A stretch of 64,000 bases of DNA from Microvirga soli (GTDB taxonomy: Bacteria; Pseudomonadota; Alphaproteobacteria; Rhizobiales; Beijerinckiaceae). The translations under genes were made by a program, and so were the position numbers. This document shows, in pieces, positions 35,894 to 44,488 of the stretch (position 1 is its first letter; each line of letters opens with the position of its first letter). Under the pieces are notes generated by a model. The model saw only the letters and a list, made by a program, of their open reading frames with translations. It was not told the DNA's origin and did not search any database. The DNA lies in assembly GCF_016734765.1 (NCBI RefSeq), contig NZ_JAERQE010000011.1:62001-126000 (forward strand). Direction: 5' to 3'.

Positions 35894-36937
35894 TTGAGAG
35901 TGGGAAACCTAGTGAACAAAGCTCGGCTCTACGGCAACACACTCGTCGCCGAACGTCTGAAAGCGGCGCGGAAAGCGGCAGGCTTCTCTTCAGCACGGGC
36001 TGCGGCCGCTATCCATGGCTGGCCCGAAAGCACTTACCGCAGTCACGAGGCTGGCGTGCGCGCTATTCCGAATGCCGACCTTGCTAAGTATGCCGCCGCG
36101 TTCAACATCCCTGCGGACGACCTTCGATCTGGGGACATTCCATATGGAGGCAGCTTCGGAGAGCCGGCGTTCTACTCTCCGGTGCCGGACACCCACGCAA
36201 ATCCCCAGGCAGATCGCAGCTCCAATGCCAAGCGCAAATATAGGTCGCCTAATCACCAGCTGATCAGCGCGCGTTTAGCGGCAGGCTTCAAAACTGCGGC
36301 GGCTGCCGCGGATCGGTATGGGTGGCGGCGCTCGACCTACTTTGCCCATGAAAATGGACAGAACCAAGTCACCAAAGACATTGCAGAACTCTATGGTTAC
36401 GCTTTTGGTGTGGACCCCGCCTGGATCCTGGGCCGGGAAGATGCAGATAAACCAAGCTCGACCCAAGCACGGCATCCGGACGAGGTGCGACAATGGCAAG
36501 AGGCATTGGAGCACCGTCAGCGTGTTTCTCGTGAAAGCGGCCTAGATCCCCGTCTGCAATTCTTACCAGAATTCCCCACTACGACTTTGGCTCTCGCTAA
36601 CACCGAGACCACAATCAAATGGTCGCAAAAGACTACTGGTCGTTCTTGGGGCATTCCAGCCGACTACCTTGATGAGGTGATTAACGCCGACCCAGGATCT
36701 TTGGTGTTTGCGGCTCTGAACCTACCGGACACGAGGCTAGGATTGCAGCCGGGAGATCGGGTGTTGATCGATACTTCAGACCGAGATCTGGGCACGAGCG
36801 AGCCTTTTGCCAGGGTTAATCCAGACGGCCTCCTAGCCGTGGTTTGGCCGGCGGGCGGATCAGAACCAGCCTCAATCTCCGGTGTTGTTGGGAGGATCGT
36901 CGCCTTTATAGCCCGTCCACGGCATGGCGCGGCCTGA
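35894..36937 (+). CDS. Double-HTH, S24-like phage-repressor-type regulator
   Basis: The protein (about 340 residues) carries two HTH units in tandem: LKAARKAAGFSSARAAAAIH with GWPESTYRSHEAGVR (residues about 23-58), and ISARLAAGFKTAAAAADRYG with WRRSTYFAHENGQ (residues about 124-158). The C-terminal part GLQPGDRVLIDTSDRDLG and ISGVVGRIVAFIARP matches the LexA/C1 beta-fold, without an obvious Ser-Lys dyad, so self-cleavage is doubtful. The listed start is a TTG; GTG codons at 35900 and 35912 are alternatives. It probably represses the divergent recombinase gene. Confidence 0.8.
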   Translation: MRVGNLVNKARLYGNTLVAERLKAARKAAGFSSARAAAAIHGWPESTYRSHEAGVRAIPNADLAKYAAAFNIPADDLRSGDIPYGGSFGEPAFYSPVPDTHANPQADRSSNAKRKYRSPNHQLISARLAAGFKTAAAAADRYGWRRSTYFAHENGQNQVTKDIAELYGYAFGVDPAWILGREDADKPSSTQARHPDEVRQWQEALEHRQRVSRESGLDPRLQFLPEFPTTTLALANTETTIKWSQKTTGRSWGIPADYLDEVINADPGSLVFAALNLPDTRLGLQPGDRVLIDTSDRDLGTSEPFARVNPDGLLAVVWPAGGSEPASISGVVGRIVAFIARPRHGAA

Positions 36938-36955
36938 GCAGCCGGGTACCATTCC

Positions 36956-38071
36956 TCAGGTTGTAGGTGTCAGACCTCTCGCATCAATGATCCGCCCTGA
37001 GACCTGATCGCTGTTCGCGTTCGCCTGCCAAAATTCGAATAGGTCAAGTCCTTGGTCAAGGAGTTCGTGGTGAACCACCTGCTCGGTCTCCTCCTCGTCA
37101 TAGGGCGCGGCTAATCCCGCGAGGGTTCCGGCGTCGCCAAGCACGATATAATCGAACCGCTTCAGGTCGCCAGCGGCGGGACTGGCGATACCGCGCGGGA
37201 TCGGCAGCTTCGCGCCCGGGTTCAATCCGATGCGGTAAATCTCAGGCCCCACCACTTCATAATAGGCTGGCTCCGGATGCACCCAAGGATGAAAGAGAAG
37301 GTGTTGTGGCGAGAGGCACCGGCTTGGCACCTCGACCGTAACCGTATGGGTGCGCCCGCTGGTGTCCGCGCGGTAGACGGTGAGTTCCAGCACCTCCTCA
37401 ATGGGCCGGTCGGAAGTGGTCTGGAGTAGGATCTTTCCGTCGGAGGCCATGGCGATGCGGCTCAGGTCATCTGGTGTTTCTATCCTGGGGAGGCTGGTGG
37501 CGTAGACCGAGGCGACATTAACCAGTTCCCGCGAACCCCGGAGGTTCCAAGCGGATGCCCAGAGCTCCTGCGAGCCCCGAATGCTGCTATAGGCCTGTGC
37601 GTTTGTGTGATGGAACAGCGACAGCGCAAAGTCACCATCGTCCAAGCGGCGACATCTCCCGGCTGCGTGATGGGCCAAGCGCTCTGGTCCTTTGATCTCG
37701 CAGGCATAGAGCTGGGCCCCGTCAGGATAGGTGCGGACGCGGCCATCCGAGCGGATGCGGATCAACAGTCGGGCTGGGCGCGTGCCACGCGGCGACGCTA
37801 CGTCGACACTGAAATCGGCTAAATCGCGATCATCCTCGCCATTGAAGGCGAGGATGCAGGGACCAAAGAACGACGGCTGAAAGAAGCGCCAAGGTCCCGC
37901 TTTCGCGAAGATCAAGTCCGGCACAAGTACACTGCCCCTTCGGCTGTGCCCGAGCCGCAGTTTGACAAACCCTGTGTAGGTTGTGGCCTCGCTTATGTCT
38001 TTGGCGGATGAAAAGCGAACGGGAATGCCTGAAAGCATCGGAGTTTCGGTGGGAAGCCTTGTATTGTCCAT
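36956..38071 (-). CDS. Unknown protein, possible ADP-ribosyltransferase-like toxin
   Basis: The 371-residue protein starts MDNTRLPTETPMLSGIPVRF. Residues about 150-200 read LFHHTNAQAYSSIRGSQELW, then ASAWNLRGSRELVNVASVYA and TSLPRIET. The H-x-T start, the Ser-rich second strand and the VYATS strand are reminiscent of HYD1-type and other ART-fold proteins; a late PAYYEVVGPEIYRIGL might supply the third motif. This is pattern recognition only. It lies 191 bases downstream of the ABC-3C ATPase on the same strand and could be an added effector, or an independent gene. It is convergent with the repressor-like gene. Confidence 0.55.
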   Translation of the reverse strand: MDNTRLPTETPMLSGIPVRFSSAKDISEATTYTGFVKLRLGHSRRGSVLVPDLIFAKAGPWRFFQPSFFGPCILAFNGEDDRDLADFSVDVASPRGTRPARLLIRIRSDGRVRTYPDGAQLYACEIKGPERLAHHAAGRCRRLDDGDFALSLFHHTNAQAYSSIRGSQELWASAWNLRGSRELVNVASVYATSLPRIETPDDLSRIAMASDGKILLQTTSDRPIEEVLELTVYRADTSGRTHTVTVEVPSRCLSPQHLLFHPWVHPEPAYYEVVGPEIYRIGLNPGAKLPIPRGIASPAAGDLKRFDYIVLGDAGTLAGLAAPYDEEETEQVVHHELLDQGLDLFEFWQANANSDQVSGRIIDARGLTPTT

Positions 38072-38262
38072 CTGACTTAACCCTGCATACGGTTCAGGTC
38101 CAGGCGACTGTCGCGCGCTTGTTGCGGCGGGTTCGACTCCTGTCCAAGCTCTCGGACAACATCTAGAGCCGACACCGTAACGCATCCGTCCGAACCGTCT
38201 GAATGGCGCGCCCGAGCTATTTCCGCTCCCAAATCGCCACTGGTCGACAGCGGCTCGCGCAA

Positions 38263-40038
38263 TCAGTCGAATTGGAACCCGAACAGGCCGCCGGTCTCGC
38301 TCTCATCCGAGAGGTGTGTTGGCACCACGATGAGGTTACGGTCCAGACTGTCCGGCAACGGCAGGGTGTCGAAAATATCCGAATTGAGGGTCACGATGTA
38401 CTGGCCGCCGAGCCGCGTGGCGGTGGCGGCCCCCAGGTCAAGCGCATTCGCGACCTGGCGCTCATCGACACCGTCGAAAAGATGGCTGTCGTGGATGAGG
38501 AACCCTGGGCCTTTGCCCCGTCTCGACCAGATCGAAAACAGGGCATGGTCGAGGCAGAAGATCTCCATGTTGGAAATCCCACCGCCCCGGTCCCCCTGGA
38601 TCGAAATACGGAATTCCGGTCCGTTCTCGGTAGCTTCCACCTCGAACTTCCCCTGCCGGTCCTCGTAGAGGAAGCTAATGGCTTCGCCTATCAGGAGGAT
38701 TGCCTCGTCTAGCCGATCCCGCCGCAGGTGATGGTCTTCTTGAAGCCGACGCTTAATGCTCTTCCGGTCGATGCCAAGCTGGGTGGTTTCACTCTCCAGG
38801 GCTTCCGCGGCCTTGAAACGCTCACGCAGAGAGGCGGCCTCCGCCTCGGCGTCGGCAAGCCGCTTCTGCAGCGCCGTGAAATCCTCCAGGGCGCCGCGTC
38901 CTTCCAGCATCCGCAGGATCTCGCTGCGCTCAGCGTCCAGTTCCGCTGCCCTGGTCTCGCCCGCGACGAGCTCACGCTCGATGGCGTCGGTCTCCTCCCG
39001 GAGGCGCAGCCTGCGGTTCTCTACCACGGATTGATGAAATCGTTCGACATCCTCGAACCGACGCTTCGCACTGTCTGGAAGCTCGATCCCAACAGCCTGA
39101 TAGAGACGAGTGACGTCATCCCGTTCGGGAAGACGCTCACGCTTCAGAACTTCCTGGAGGTGTGCGAGGGTTTCCCGGAGCGGGACGGCCCGGCGGGCGA
39201 GAGATTGCATTTCCGTCTTGGCGCTGACCGCTCGGCCCATCATTTCCTGGTAGGCCTCATGGACCTGGAACCGGCTGAGTTGCTCGCGCAGCTTGGATGC
39301 CTTAGCCTCAGCGAGGACAACGGCCGGACGAAGCTCCGCCACGGTTCCGATCAGATGGCCCAGCGCTCCGCCCTTGGCCGCCTTCTTGAGCTCTTCCAGC
39401 TGGCCTTCGCGTTGCCGCACCATGTGCAAGTCGCGGGGGATGCGCCAGTCGAGCCCCAGCAGATAGGATAGGTTCACCTGCCAATCCCAGCGCTGCTGGG
39501 CCTCGGCCTGCTTCTCCGGGTGCAGGAACGCGCCCGATCCGTAACGCCGTGCAAAGTACGCGAACAAGGCGCGGAACGATGGGGTGTAGCTCTCCTCGAA
39601 AGGCGAGCCTTTCACAACCTCGGGAAGGTCGAAGAACCGATGGGCTAGGAAGTCCTTCCACTCTTCGTTTGACACGAACTCGGCGCCCGTGTCCTTGTCC
39701 TTCTTCGTGGTCAGCCCGAAAAGCTTCGCATTGTCTCCGTCGATGAATACTCGTGATGCCTTGGAACCGCTACGTGTGACGTCCACCTCCCGGCTGCCAA
39801 TCAGGAACCGGCCGCTGAAGGTATAGGCGGCCAGCGCATCGTGGCGGAGGAGGCTGTTGGGATCTGCCTTCCCGCCTAACAGGAAGTGAATAATCTCGAT
39901 CAGGCTGGTCTTTCCCGCGCTGTTGCGCGTCTGCCTCTCGTTCGAGCCCGGTGCCTTGGTCGACAGGACGACGTTGAGGCCCGGATGGAAGGTCACGCCC
40001 TTGAAGGTTGGCAGGCTACTGCTAATGGACAGGATCAT
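38263..40038 (-). CDS. ABC-3C system ATPase (SMC/Rad50-like, DUF2326 end)
   Basis: The 591-residue protein has an N-terminal ABC head with a P-loop variant in RNSAGKTSLIEIIHFLLGGK, a long coiled-coil (about residues 230-470, rich in Glu/Arg/Ala/Leu heptads), and a C-terminal head with GPGFLIHDSHLFDGVDERQ, the Walker B/D-loop form of DUF2326 proteins. Such ATPases are the motor of ABC-three-component systems, predicted conflict/defence systems. Its ATG (40038) overlaps the stop of the middle component by 4 bases, and that gene overlaps the third component, so the three are one translational unit. Confidence 0.85.
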   Translation of the reverse strand: MILSISSSLPTFKGVTFHPGLNVVLSTKAPGSNERQTRNSAGKTSLIEIIHFLLGGKADPNSLLRHDALAAYTFSGRFLIGSREVDVTRSGSKASRVFIDGDNAKLFGLTTKKDKDTGAEFVSNEEWKDFLAHRFFDLPEVVKGSPFEESYTPSFRALFAYFARRYGSGAFLHPEKQAEAQQRWDWQVNLSYLLGLDWRIPRDLHMVRQREGQLEELKKAAKGGALGHLIGTVAELRPAVVLAEAKASKLREQLSRFQVHEAYQEMMGRAVSAKTEMQSLARRAVPLRETLAHLQEVLKRERLPERDDVTRLYQAVGIELPDSAKRRFEDVERFHQSVVENRRLRLREETDAIERELVAGETRAAELDAERSEILRMLEGRGALEDFTALQKRLADAEAEAASLRERFKAAEALESETTQLGIDRKSIKRRLQEDHHLRRDRLDEAILLIGEAISFLYEDRQGKFEVEATENGPEFRISIQGDRGGGISNMEIFCLDHALFSIWSRRGKGPGFLIHDSHLFDGVDERQVANALDLGAATATRLGGQYIVTLNSDIFDTLPLPDSLDRNLIVVPTHLSDESETGGLFGFQFD

Positions 40039-40286
40039 GGAGCACCCTGCCCGGGCCGCACCAGACCGTCCGCGTCCTCCACTGCATAAATCGTGTACAG
40101 GAATGTCAAGGCGAGCACGAACCAATCAAATGACAGGGGCGCCCCAGCCTGACGGCTGCCCCGTACCGCACGCACACGATCCCACAGGTCGGACACCTCG
40201 CGGGGACGATCTAACTGGGCCAGTATCTCCGCCCCAACGCCGATCAGGGCGCGGTGGGGGGAAAGATGTTTGCCGGGAAGAATCAT
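40035..40286 (-). CDS. ABC-3C system middle component (type 6-like)
   Basis: The 83-residue protein starts MILPGKHLSPHRALIGVGAE and contains REVSDLWDRVRAV and LSFDWFVLALTFLYTIYAVE, the pattern of middle component 6 proteins (winged-helix-like adaptors). It sits between the C-terminal-domain protein and the ATPase with 4-base overlaps on each side, exactly the expected order. It probably links the ATPase to the effector. Confidence 0.8.
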   Translation of the reverse strand: MILPGKHLSPHRALIGVGAEILAQLDRPREVSDLWDRVRAVRGSRQAGAPLSFDWFVLALTFLYTIYAVEDADGLVRPGQGAP

Positions 40287-41224
40287 GCGTTCACCTTGGA
40301 AGGATGATCCTCAAAGATGTCGCAAGCCTCAAATAGGTAGGCGAGCAGGGCATGAGCAGCCACTTGGCGCTCTGGCGTCACGCTTCCGATGCCGGTGACT
40401 CCTTCGTAAAGCGAGCGCATGATCGCGTTCGGCGACAGCCCTTGCATATTCAGATCCTCGTAGCGATCCCTGAAAATCTTCGCCAAACGTGTTCCCAGTT
40501 CAGCGTCGGGGTGCTGGTCGATGTAGTAGCGGACATGCGGGGTGTTGCGAAACCCAGACAAGAGCAGGTGACTCCAGCATCCTGTGATCTTATTGAATTC
40601 GAGCTTGTCGTACGGCACGGCCGCGACTGGGCCCGCATCCAGCTGGTCCGCGTCGACGCTCAGCATGACCGCCTTGATCAGATCGCTGACCTCTTCCAGC
40701 CGCATGTTCTGCGTGTCCTCGGCAGTTGCTGCCGGCCCGAGCAAGGCGATGATGTGGTCCTCTGCAAGCCGGAACACACGGTCCTCAAAGCCTTGCGGCC
40801 CAATGGCGCCGAAGCGATGGTTCCGGTTCGCGGTCTCAAGCTCCTTGAGCTTGATAAGGGCCTCCACCGGCAGGCCGTCAAACAGGTTGTGGACGAAGTG
40901 CCACTCCTGCATGATCGGGGCGAGCCCGGCCGCTGCCTTGGCATAGTCGTCGCTGATCTTGTTGACGACGTTATCCACGTTCAGCGCCGCATCGTGGAGC
41001 TTGCCGTAGCACTGAAAGAGCTGCCCCGATTGAAGGAGATATCCGTCGCACCCCTTGTCACCCCGGCGTCCGAACGCGCGCACGGGCACGAAGTCGTCAC
41101 CATGCAGCTTGGACATGACCTTGGAGAAGAAGCCCTGGAACGCGTCGCCGTGCAGCCGCCGCAGGGTCAGTTCCAGCAGGGCTTGCCACTGCCAGCGTTG
41201 TTCAGAGGTCATCCAAGAGGTCAT
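40283..41224 (-). CDS. ABC-3C system effector/CTD protein with nuclease-like N-terminus
   Basis: The 313-residue protein has an N-terminal region that resembles a restriction-endonuclease fold: VRAFGRRGDKGCDGYLLQSG followed by QLFQCYGKLHDAALNVDNVV, i.e. an Asp and a Q-x-x-x-K on neighbouring strands. The C-terminal about 180 residues are helical and end in HALLAYLFEACDIF, fitting the ABC-3C C-terminal domain. Predicted function is cleavage of nucleic acid when the ATPase senses invasion. First gene of the three-gene operon. Confidence 0.78.
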   Translation of the reverse strand: MTSWMTSEQRWQWQALLELTLRRLHGDAFQGFFSKVMSKLHGDDFVPVRAFGRRGDKGCDGYLLQSGQLFQCYGKLHDAALNVDNVVNKISDDYAKAAAGLAPIMQEWHFVHNLFDGLPVEALIKLKELETANRNHRFGAIGPQGFEDRVFRLAEDHIIALLGPAATAEDTQNMRLEEVSDLIKAVMLSVDADQLDAGPVAAVPYDKLEFNKITGCWSHLLLSGFRNTPHVRYYIDQHPDAELGTRLAKIFRDRYEDLNMQGLSPNAIMRSLYEGVTGIGSVTPERQVAAHALLAYLFEACDIFEDHPSKVNA

Positions 41225-41951
41225 TCAGGGTGTGATCTATGAAAGGAACCGTTGACGTCCAGTGAAGGACGGCCGCGCCCGGCCTGCAATGGAGGAGGCT
41301 GAACTATCACAACTTTCTTGCGCAACCAACGTGCGGCAGGCCCGGTTCCGTTCCTTACCGTCCATTATGTGGGGGTTCTGTCAGGCGAGTAGCTGTGCCC
41401 GCTCCTACATGGCCGAATTGGCCGGTGTCCGGAGCAACGTGCGGCTGTTGAGCCAGGCACAGTGGCCATAGCGTTATGTGGGTCAGTGTTGATTTGGATT
41501 CGGGGAGATTGAGCCAATCTTGGAAGCCGGATTAGGCTTGGTCGCAAGCTTTGTCGCCTCGCAACGGCTTCAGTGGGTCAGTCTGATCTCGGACCAACAA
41601 ATGAAGCACCCGTAGTATGTGGGTGTCCGCTGGGTTAATCCGTCAACAGACGGCCATGCAGGGCTCAGGGTCTCCGATGGTATTTGCGTCCTTCTGTGGC
41701 GGACGTTGAAACTAGAATTAAGCTTTCGGCACCCAAATTGCAAACTTTGTAACGCCTGCTGGATCGTGAGTTGATCTGTGTCCCCTCAGGCGCACCGTAC
41801 AAAAAGATTGCCGCGCAACGCACCAGCAGGTCTAGGCGAATCGAAAGACTCGACCCGAAGCGTTGTACAAATGTTGTACAGCACGAGTTCGGAACAACCA
41901 TCCCTCAGAGTGGATCGGCACTCCAAGTCTCTGTTATTTATAAAGGATTGT
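41225..41951. other. Intergenic stretch left of the tRNA-type repeat
   Basis: No gene is supported in these about 730 bases. Three TATGTGGG-like words occur at about 41365, 41475 and 41613, and a GTGGGTCAGT word appears twice (about 41480 and 41572). The first (ATGTGGGGGTTCTG at 41367) resembles the repeats beside both island ends, so this may be the remains of an older element. Confidence 0.35.
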
Positions 41952-41999
41952 TTGGAGCGGGCGATGGGAATCGAACCCACGACATTCAGCTTGGGAAGC
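41952..41999. repeat. attL: 48-bp copy of the tRNA-Gly 3' half
   Basis: These 48 bases are identical to 53116-53163. They cover the 3' half of tRNA-Gly(CCC) from the CCA end through the anticodon loop; beyond this the sequences diverge. This is the displaced gene end left when the island integrated, so it marks the left boundary (about 11.16 kb between the copies). Confidence 0.92.
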
Positions 42000-42046
42000 A
42001 AGATTTCCGACAAGCCGAAACCCTTACGCTGCAATAGTTTCAGAGG

Positions 42047-43318
42047 TTAGGCCCACAGCCGTGTGGGGTTCTGTGTGGGGTTTTCGGTCGGAACCTCGAC
42101 CTGCATCCGCTTTGCATCGAGGGCTTCACGAGCTAACTGAGCCTGTCGCATAAGCTCAAGCCTGACGCTACCCATGTAGCGTTCGGTCGTACCAAGGTCG
42201 CCGTGGTTCATGCTATCGCGGACGATCAGCGGGTCAGAGCAGGCTTCGGCCAGACGCCCACCGGCAGCGTGGCGCATGTCGTGCATCCGCACATTGGTAA
42301 GCTTCTGCGCCTTCTTCCACCGCGCCCACTCTGTCCCGATGCCCTCGTAGGTCAGCCGGTAACGCTCTCCCGTAACGTGATCCTGACCCGTCTTGTTGTT
42401 CCAGAAGGTCCGCTTCCCAATGTAGGTCCACACATACTCCGGGTTGTAGGGCTTCTTGGTCTCCGGGTCGATCTGCGACAGGATCAAGTTCTCGATACTC
42501 GGCGTCATCGCAAGCACGTAGGGCTTAGGCTCCTGTCCCTTCCTGGCCTGCTTCTTGAGGCTCTTGAAGGTAATCGTCCGCTTCCGCCAATCGATATGAT
42601 CCCACCGAAGGTCAACGAATTGTTCGCGCCGGGGGCCACCGGCCAAGGCGAAGCACAGGGCCGGAAGGTGGTCCTTGCGATAGGTCTTGAGCATCAGTTG
42701 CTCATGCTCGTAACTGAACTCAGTATGGCGCGGGGTCTCCTTGACCCACACCACTTCCCACCGGATCGGTTGGATTTGCCGCCCCTTCGATTCCATGTGG
42801 GAGAGGAACCACTTCATCCGTTCCCCGACCGAAATGTTGACGGTTCGGGCCGAGACGAGCTTGCGCGGCTTCGGCTTGCCGGTCTCCTTGTCGATCTTCG
42901 GTTTACCGTCCTTAGTCCGCAGGGTCATAAACTCCTTCTTCCGCTTATTCACCATGTCGATGATGGTTTCGGTGTCGATGTCCGAGATCATGAAGGTCGG
43001 GCCAAGGTAGCCGACGATACGATTGAAGTCGGCCTCGATGTCCTTGATCCCCGACCACTGCCCCTCGTGATCTTCAAAATACTCGGCTACGGCCTCATCG
43101 AGGGTCTGGTCAACGATTTTGCCCTTTGGGTTGCGGACGCGGTTCGCTTCCGCTGCCCTCATCTCGGCAAGCATCTCTTCGCGCCACTGCTTTTGAAGAG
43201 CGTTCGCCTTGTCTTTGTTCTTCTTTGATCCGGTCGCAAGGATGTCCGTCATGCGGGTATGCCGCTTGCCCTCGATCTCCCATTCGGCCCGGAAGAAGCC
43301 TTTGTAAGCGTATGCCAT
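42047..43318 (-). CDS. Tyrosine recombinase (phage-type integrase)
   Basis: The 423-residue integrase has an N-terminal arm-binding-like part (MAYAYKGFFRAEWEIEGKRH), a SAM-like core-binding domain, and the catalytic domain with Arg in ALAGGPRREQFVDLRWDHID, H-x-x-R in VRMHDMRHAAGGRLAEACSD, and the late His and nucleophile Tyr in MNHGDLGTTERYMGS. It ends in PTENPTQNPTRLWA. It lies 48 bases from attL and reads toward it, so it is the recombinase of this island. Confidence 0.93.
   Translation of the reverse strand: MAYAYKGFFRAEWEIEGKRHTRMTDILATGSKKNKDKANALQKQWREEMLAEMRAAEANRVRNPKGKIVDQTLDEAVAEYFEDHEGQWSGIKDIEADFNRIVGYLGPTFMISDIDTETIIDMVNKRKKEFMTLRTKDGKPKIDKETGKPKPRKLVSARTVNISVGERMKWFLSHMESKGRQIQPIRWEVVWVKETPRHTEFSYEHEQLMLKTYRKDHLPALCFALAGGPRREQFVDLRWDHIDWRKRTITFKSLKKQARKGQEPKPYVLAMTPSIENLILSQIDPETKKPYNPEYVWTYIGKRTFWNNKTGQDHVTGERYRLTYEGIGTEWARWKKAQKLTNVRMHDMRHAAGGRLAEACSDPLIVRDSMNHGDLGTTERYMGSVRLELMRQAQLAREALDAKRMQVEVPTENPTQNPTRLWA
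42059..42094. repeat. Paired GTGTGGGGTT direct repeats, left end
   Basis: GTGTGGGGTT occurs at 42061-42070 and 42073-42082, followed by a CGGTCGG word. Nearly the same 36-bp block lies near the other end of the island (52992-53027). Here it is also the coding sequence of the last residues of the integrase. Arm-type integrase binding sites or an old duplicate of the integrase 3' end are the two explanations. Confidence 0.6.
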
Positions 43319-43344
43319 TGGTTCTCCTGTTGTAGAAAAGGCGG

Positions 43345-43719
43345 CTATGCCGCCGCCTTTTCAAATCGTGCCATGAAGCTCTTGCGTCCCGCAGGACGGG
43401 TCGGCCTTCGGGTATGCTTCGGGGTCGGTTCGGACACCCGCGCATTCTCAATTGGGCGGCCCATATAGGCGAGAAGATCGGTCTTGCTGACCATCCGCCG
43501 CCGCCCCTCCTTCCGGTAGCCCAAACCGCCAAGCGTCACCGACTTGTTGGTGAGGGCACGAACGCTGTCCACGTCCTTGTACCGGAGCACTTTCGCAACT
43601 TCCTTCAGTTCGAGCCACAAGGGCCACGTTTTAGGGTCTTTGGGGTCGAACCCCCCTTCGGGTTCAGAATTGTTGTTCACGTAAATCTCTGTAGGTTTTG
43701 AAAAAGTTGTCCGACGCAC
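43345..43719 (-). CDS. Excisionase/AlpA-like DNA-binding protein
   Basis: The 124-residue protein has a winged-helix DNA-binding motif of the excisionase type: WLELKEVAKVLRYKDVDSVR, LTNKSVTLGGLGYRKEGRRR and MVSKTDLLAYMGR, with a basic C-terminus (KHTRRPTRPAGRKSF). Such small proteins sit next to integrases and set recombination direction. It is 26 bases upstream of the integrase on the same strand. The Met may be internal to the listed frame. Confidence 0.75.
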   Translation of the reverse strand: MRRTTFSKPTEIYVNNNSEPEGGFDPKDPKTWPLWLELKEVAKVLRYKDVDSVRALTNKSVTLGGLGYRKEGRRRMVSKTDLLAYMGRPIENARVSEPTPKHTRRPTRPAGRKSFMARFEKAAA

Positions 43720-43780
43720 TCGAAAAATGGTGTCGCGACGGGCGCTTGTTGCATACTCCGCCGATGTCTCGCTCTTGCAC

Positions 43781-43826
43781 TCTAAGGACTGACAGATGAG
43801 GTATCCCCACCAGTACAGTCCTTAGA
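43781..43826. repeat. 11-bp inverted repeat (TCTAAGGACTG)
   Basis: TCTAAGGACTG at 43781-43791 and its exact complement at 43816-43826 flank a 24-base centre, just after the stop of the 99-residue gene and upstream of the excisionase gene. It may be a protein-binding site (repressor or excisionase) or a terminator hairpin; there is no T-run. Confidence 0.5.
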
Positions 43827-44121
43827 GATCGCCTTCGTGGGCGATGTATTCGGACCACCGAAGTTTAAACATGGTGGCCGTAGGCAAATCGGTGAACCAA
43901 AATCCAATCGAGTCTGCTTTCATCATCTCCACAGACAACGGCTTGATCTTACTCTCATAGAGCCAGCCGAAGATTTCGAGAACGACATTAGGGAAACTCG
44001 AACCGATAGGGACCAATTCATGGGAGGACCACCCATGGACATTCAGCGAGAACCAGAATTTGTAGATCGTGGAAGGGGTCGTGCTACCACGCTTGCGGCG
44101 AAAAACAGTTGGGGTTGTCAT
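43822..44121 (-). CDS. Small island protein with FKLRW end, copy 1
   Basis: The 99-residue protein reads MTTPTVFRRKRGSTTPS and ends SIGFWFTDLPTATMFKLRW plus a short tail. It starts right after the stop of the next gene upstream (44123). The ending is shared with the protein at 44123-44476 and, more loosely, with that at 46812. No known family; likely beta-rich. Confidence 0.6.
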   Translation of the reverse strand: MTTPTVFRRKRGSTTPSTIYKFWFSLNVHGWSSHELVPIGSSFPNVVLEIFGWLYESKIKPLSVEMMKADSIGFWFTDLPTATMFKLRWSEYIAHEGDL

Positions 44122-44122
44122 C

Positions 44123-44476
44123 TCAATGCCCCTCGTGCCAGCGCAACTTGAACAGCACCGCATCCGCCTCTCTCTGGAAACAGAAAACGCAATACGTTCC
44201 ATTACAGGCCCACTGCCCTGCCCCAGCATTTTCATCGAGCCAACTCACAACCTCTTCAGTCGGTTGGCAGAACGAATCCCACACGGGAAAGTTCTCCGCA
44301 TCGACGCTGGCAGTCCAAGCGTCTACCAACATCCGGTAGGATAGCGGCCTGCGAAAATTTGATTCCTTCATTATTCGGCGCATCACCCTGCGCTGAACGT
44401 CATTGGTTATGCTAGTCTTAATCCTGGCACACAGTTGATCAATATCAATCACGGATAACATTCCTTCAGAAAACAA
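44123..44476 (-). CDS. Small island protein with FKLRW end, copy 2
   Basis: The 117-residue protein contains a helical N-terminus (IDIDQLCARIKTSITNDVQR) and ends NGTYCVFCFQREADAVLFKL then RWHEGH. The last 20 residues align with the protein encoded just downstream, so the two are tandem relatives. The genes are 1 base apart. Function unknown. Confidence 0.6.
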   Translation of the reverse strand: MFSEGMLSVIDIDQLCARIKTSITNDVQRRVMRRIMKESNFRRPLSYRMLVDAWTASVDAENFPVWDSFCQPTEEVVSWLDENAGAGQWACNGTYCVFCFQREADAVLFKLRWHEGH

Positions 44477-44488
44477 GTTTAATCAAAG

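Noticed and set aside
38095-38165. tRNA-like T-arm (GCGGGTTCGACTCCTGT)
   Set aside because: Two of five stem pairs are wobble and no matching acceptor, D or anticodon arms are found, so it is not called as a tRNA; it might be a decayed att or tRNA fragment.
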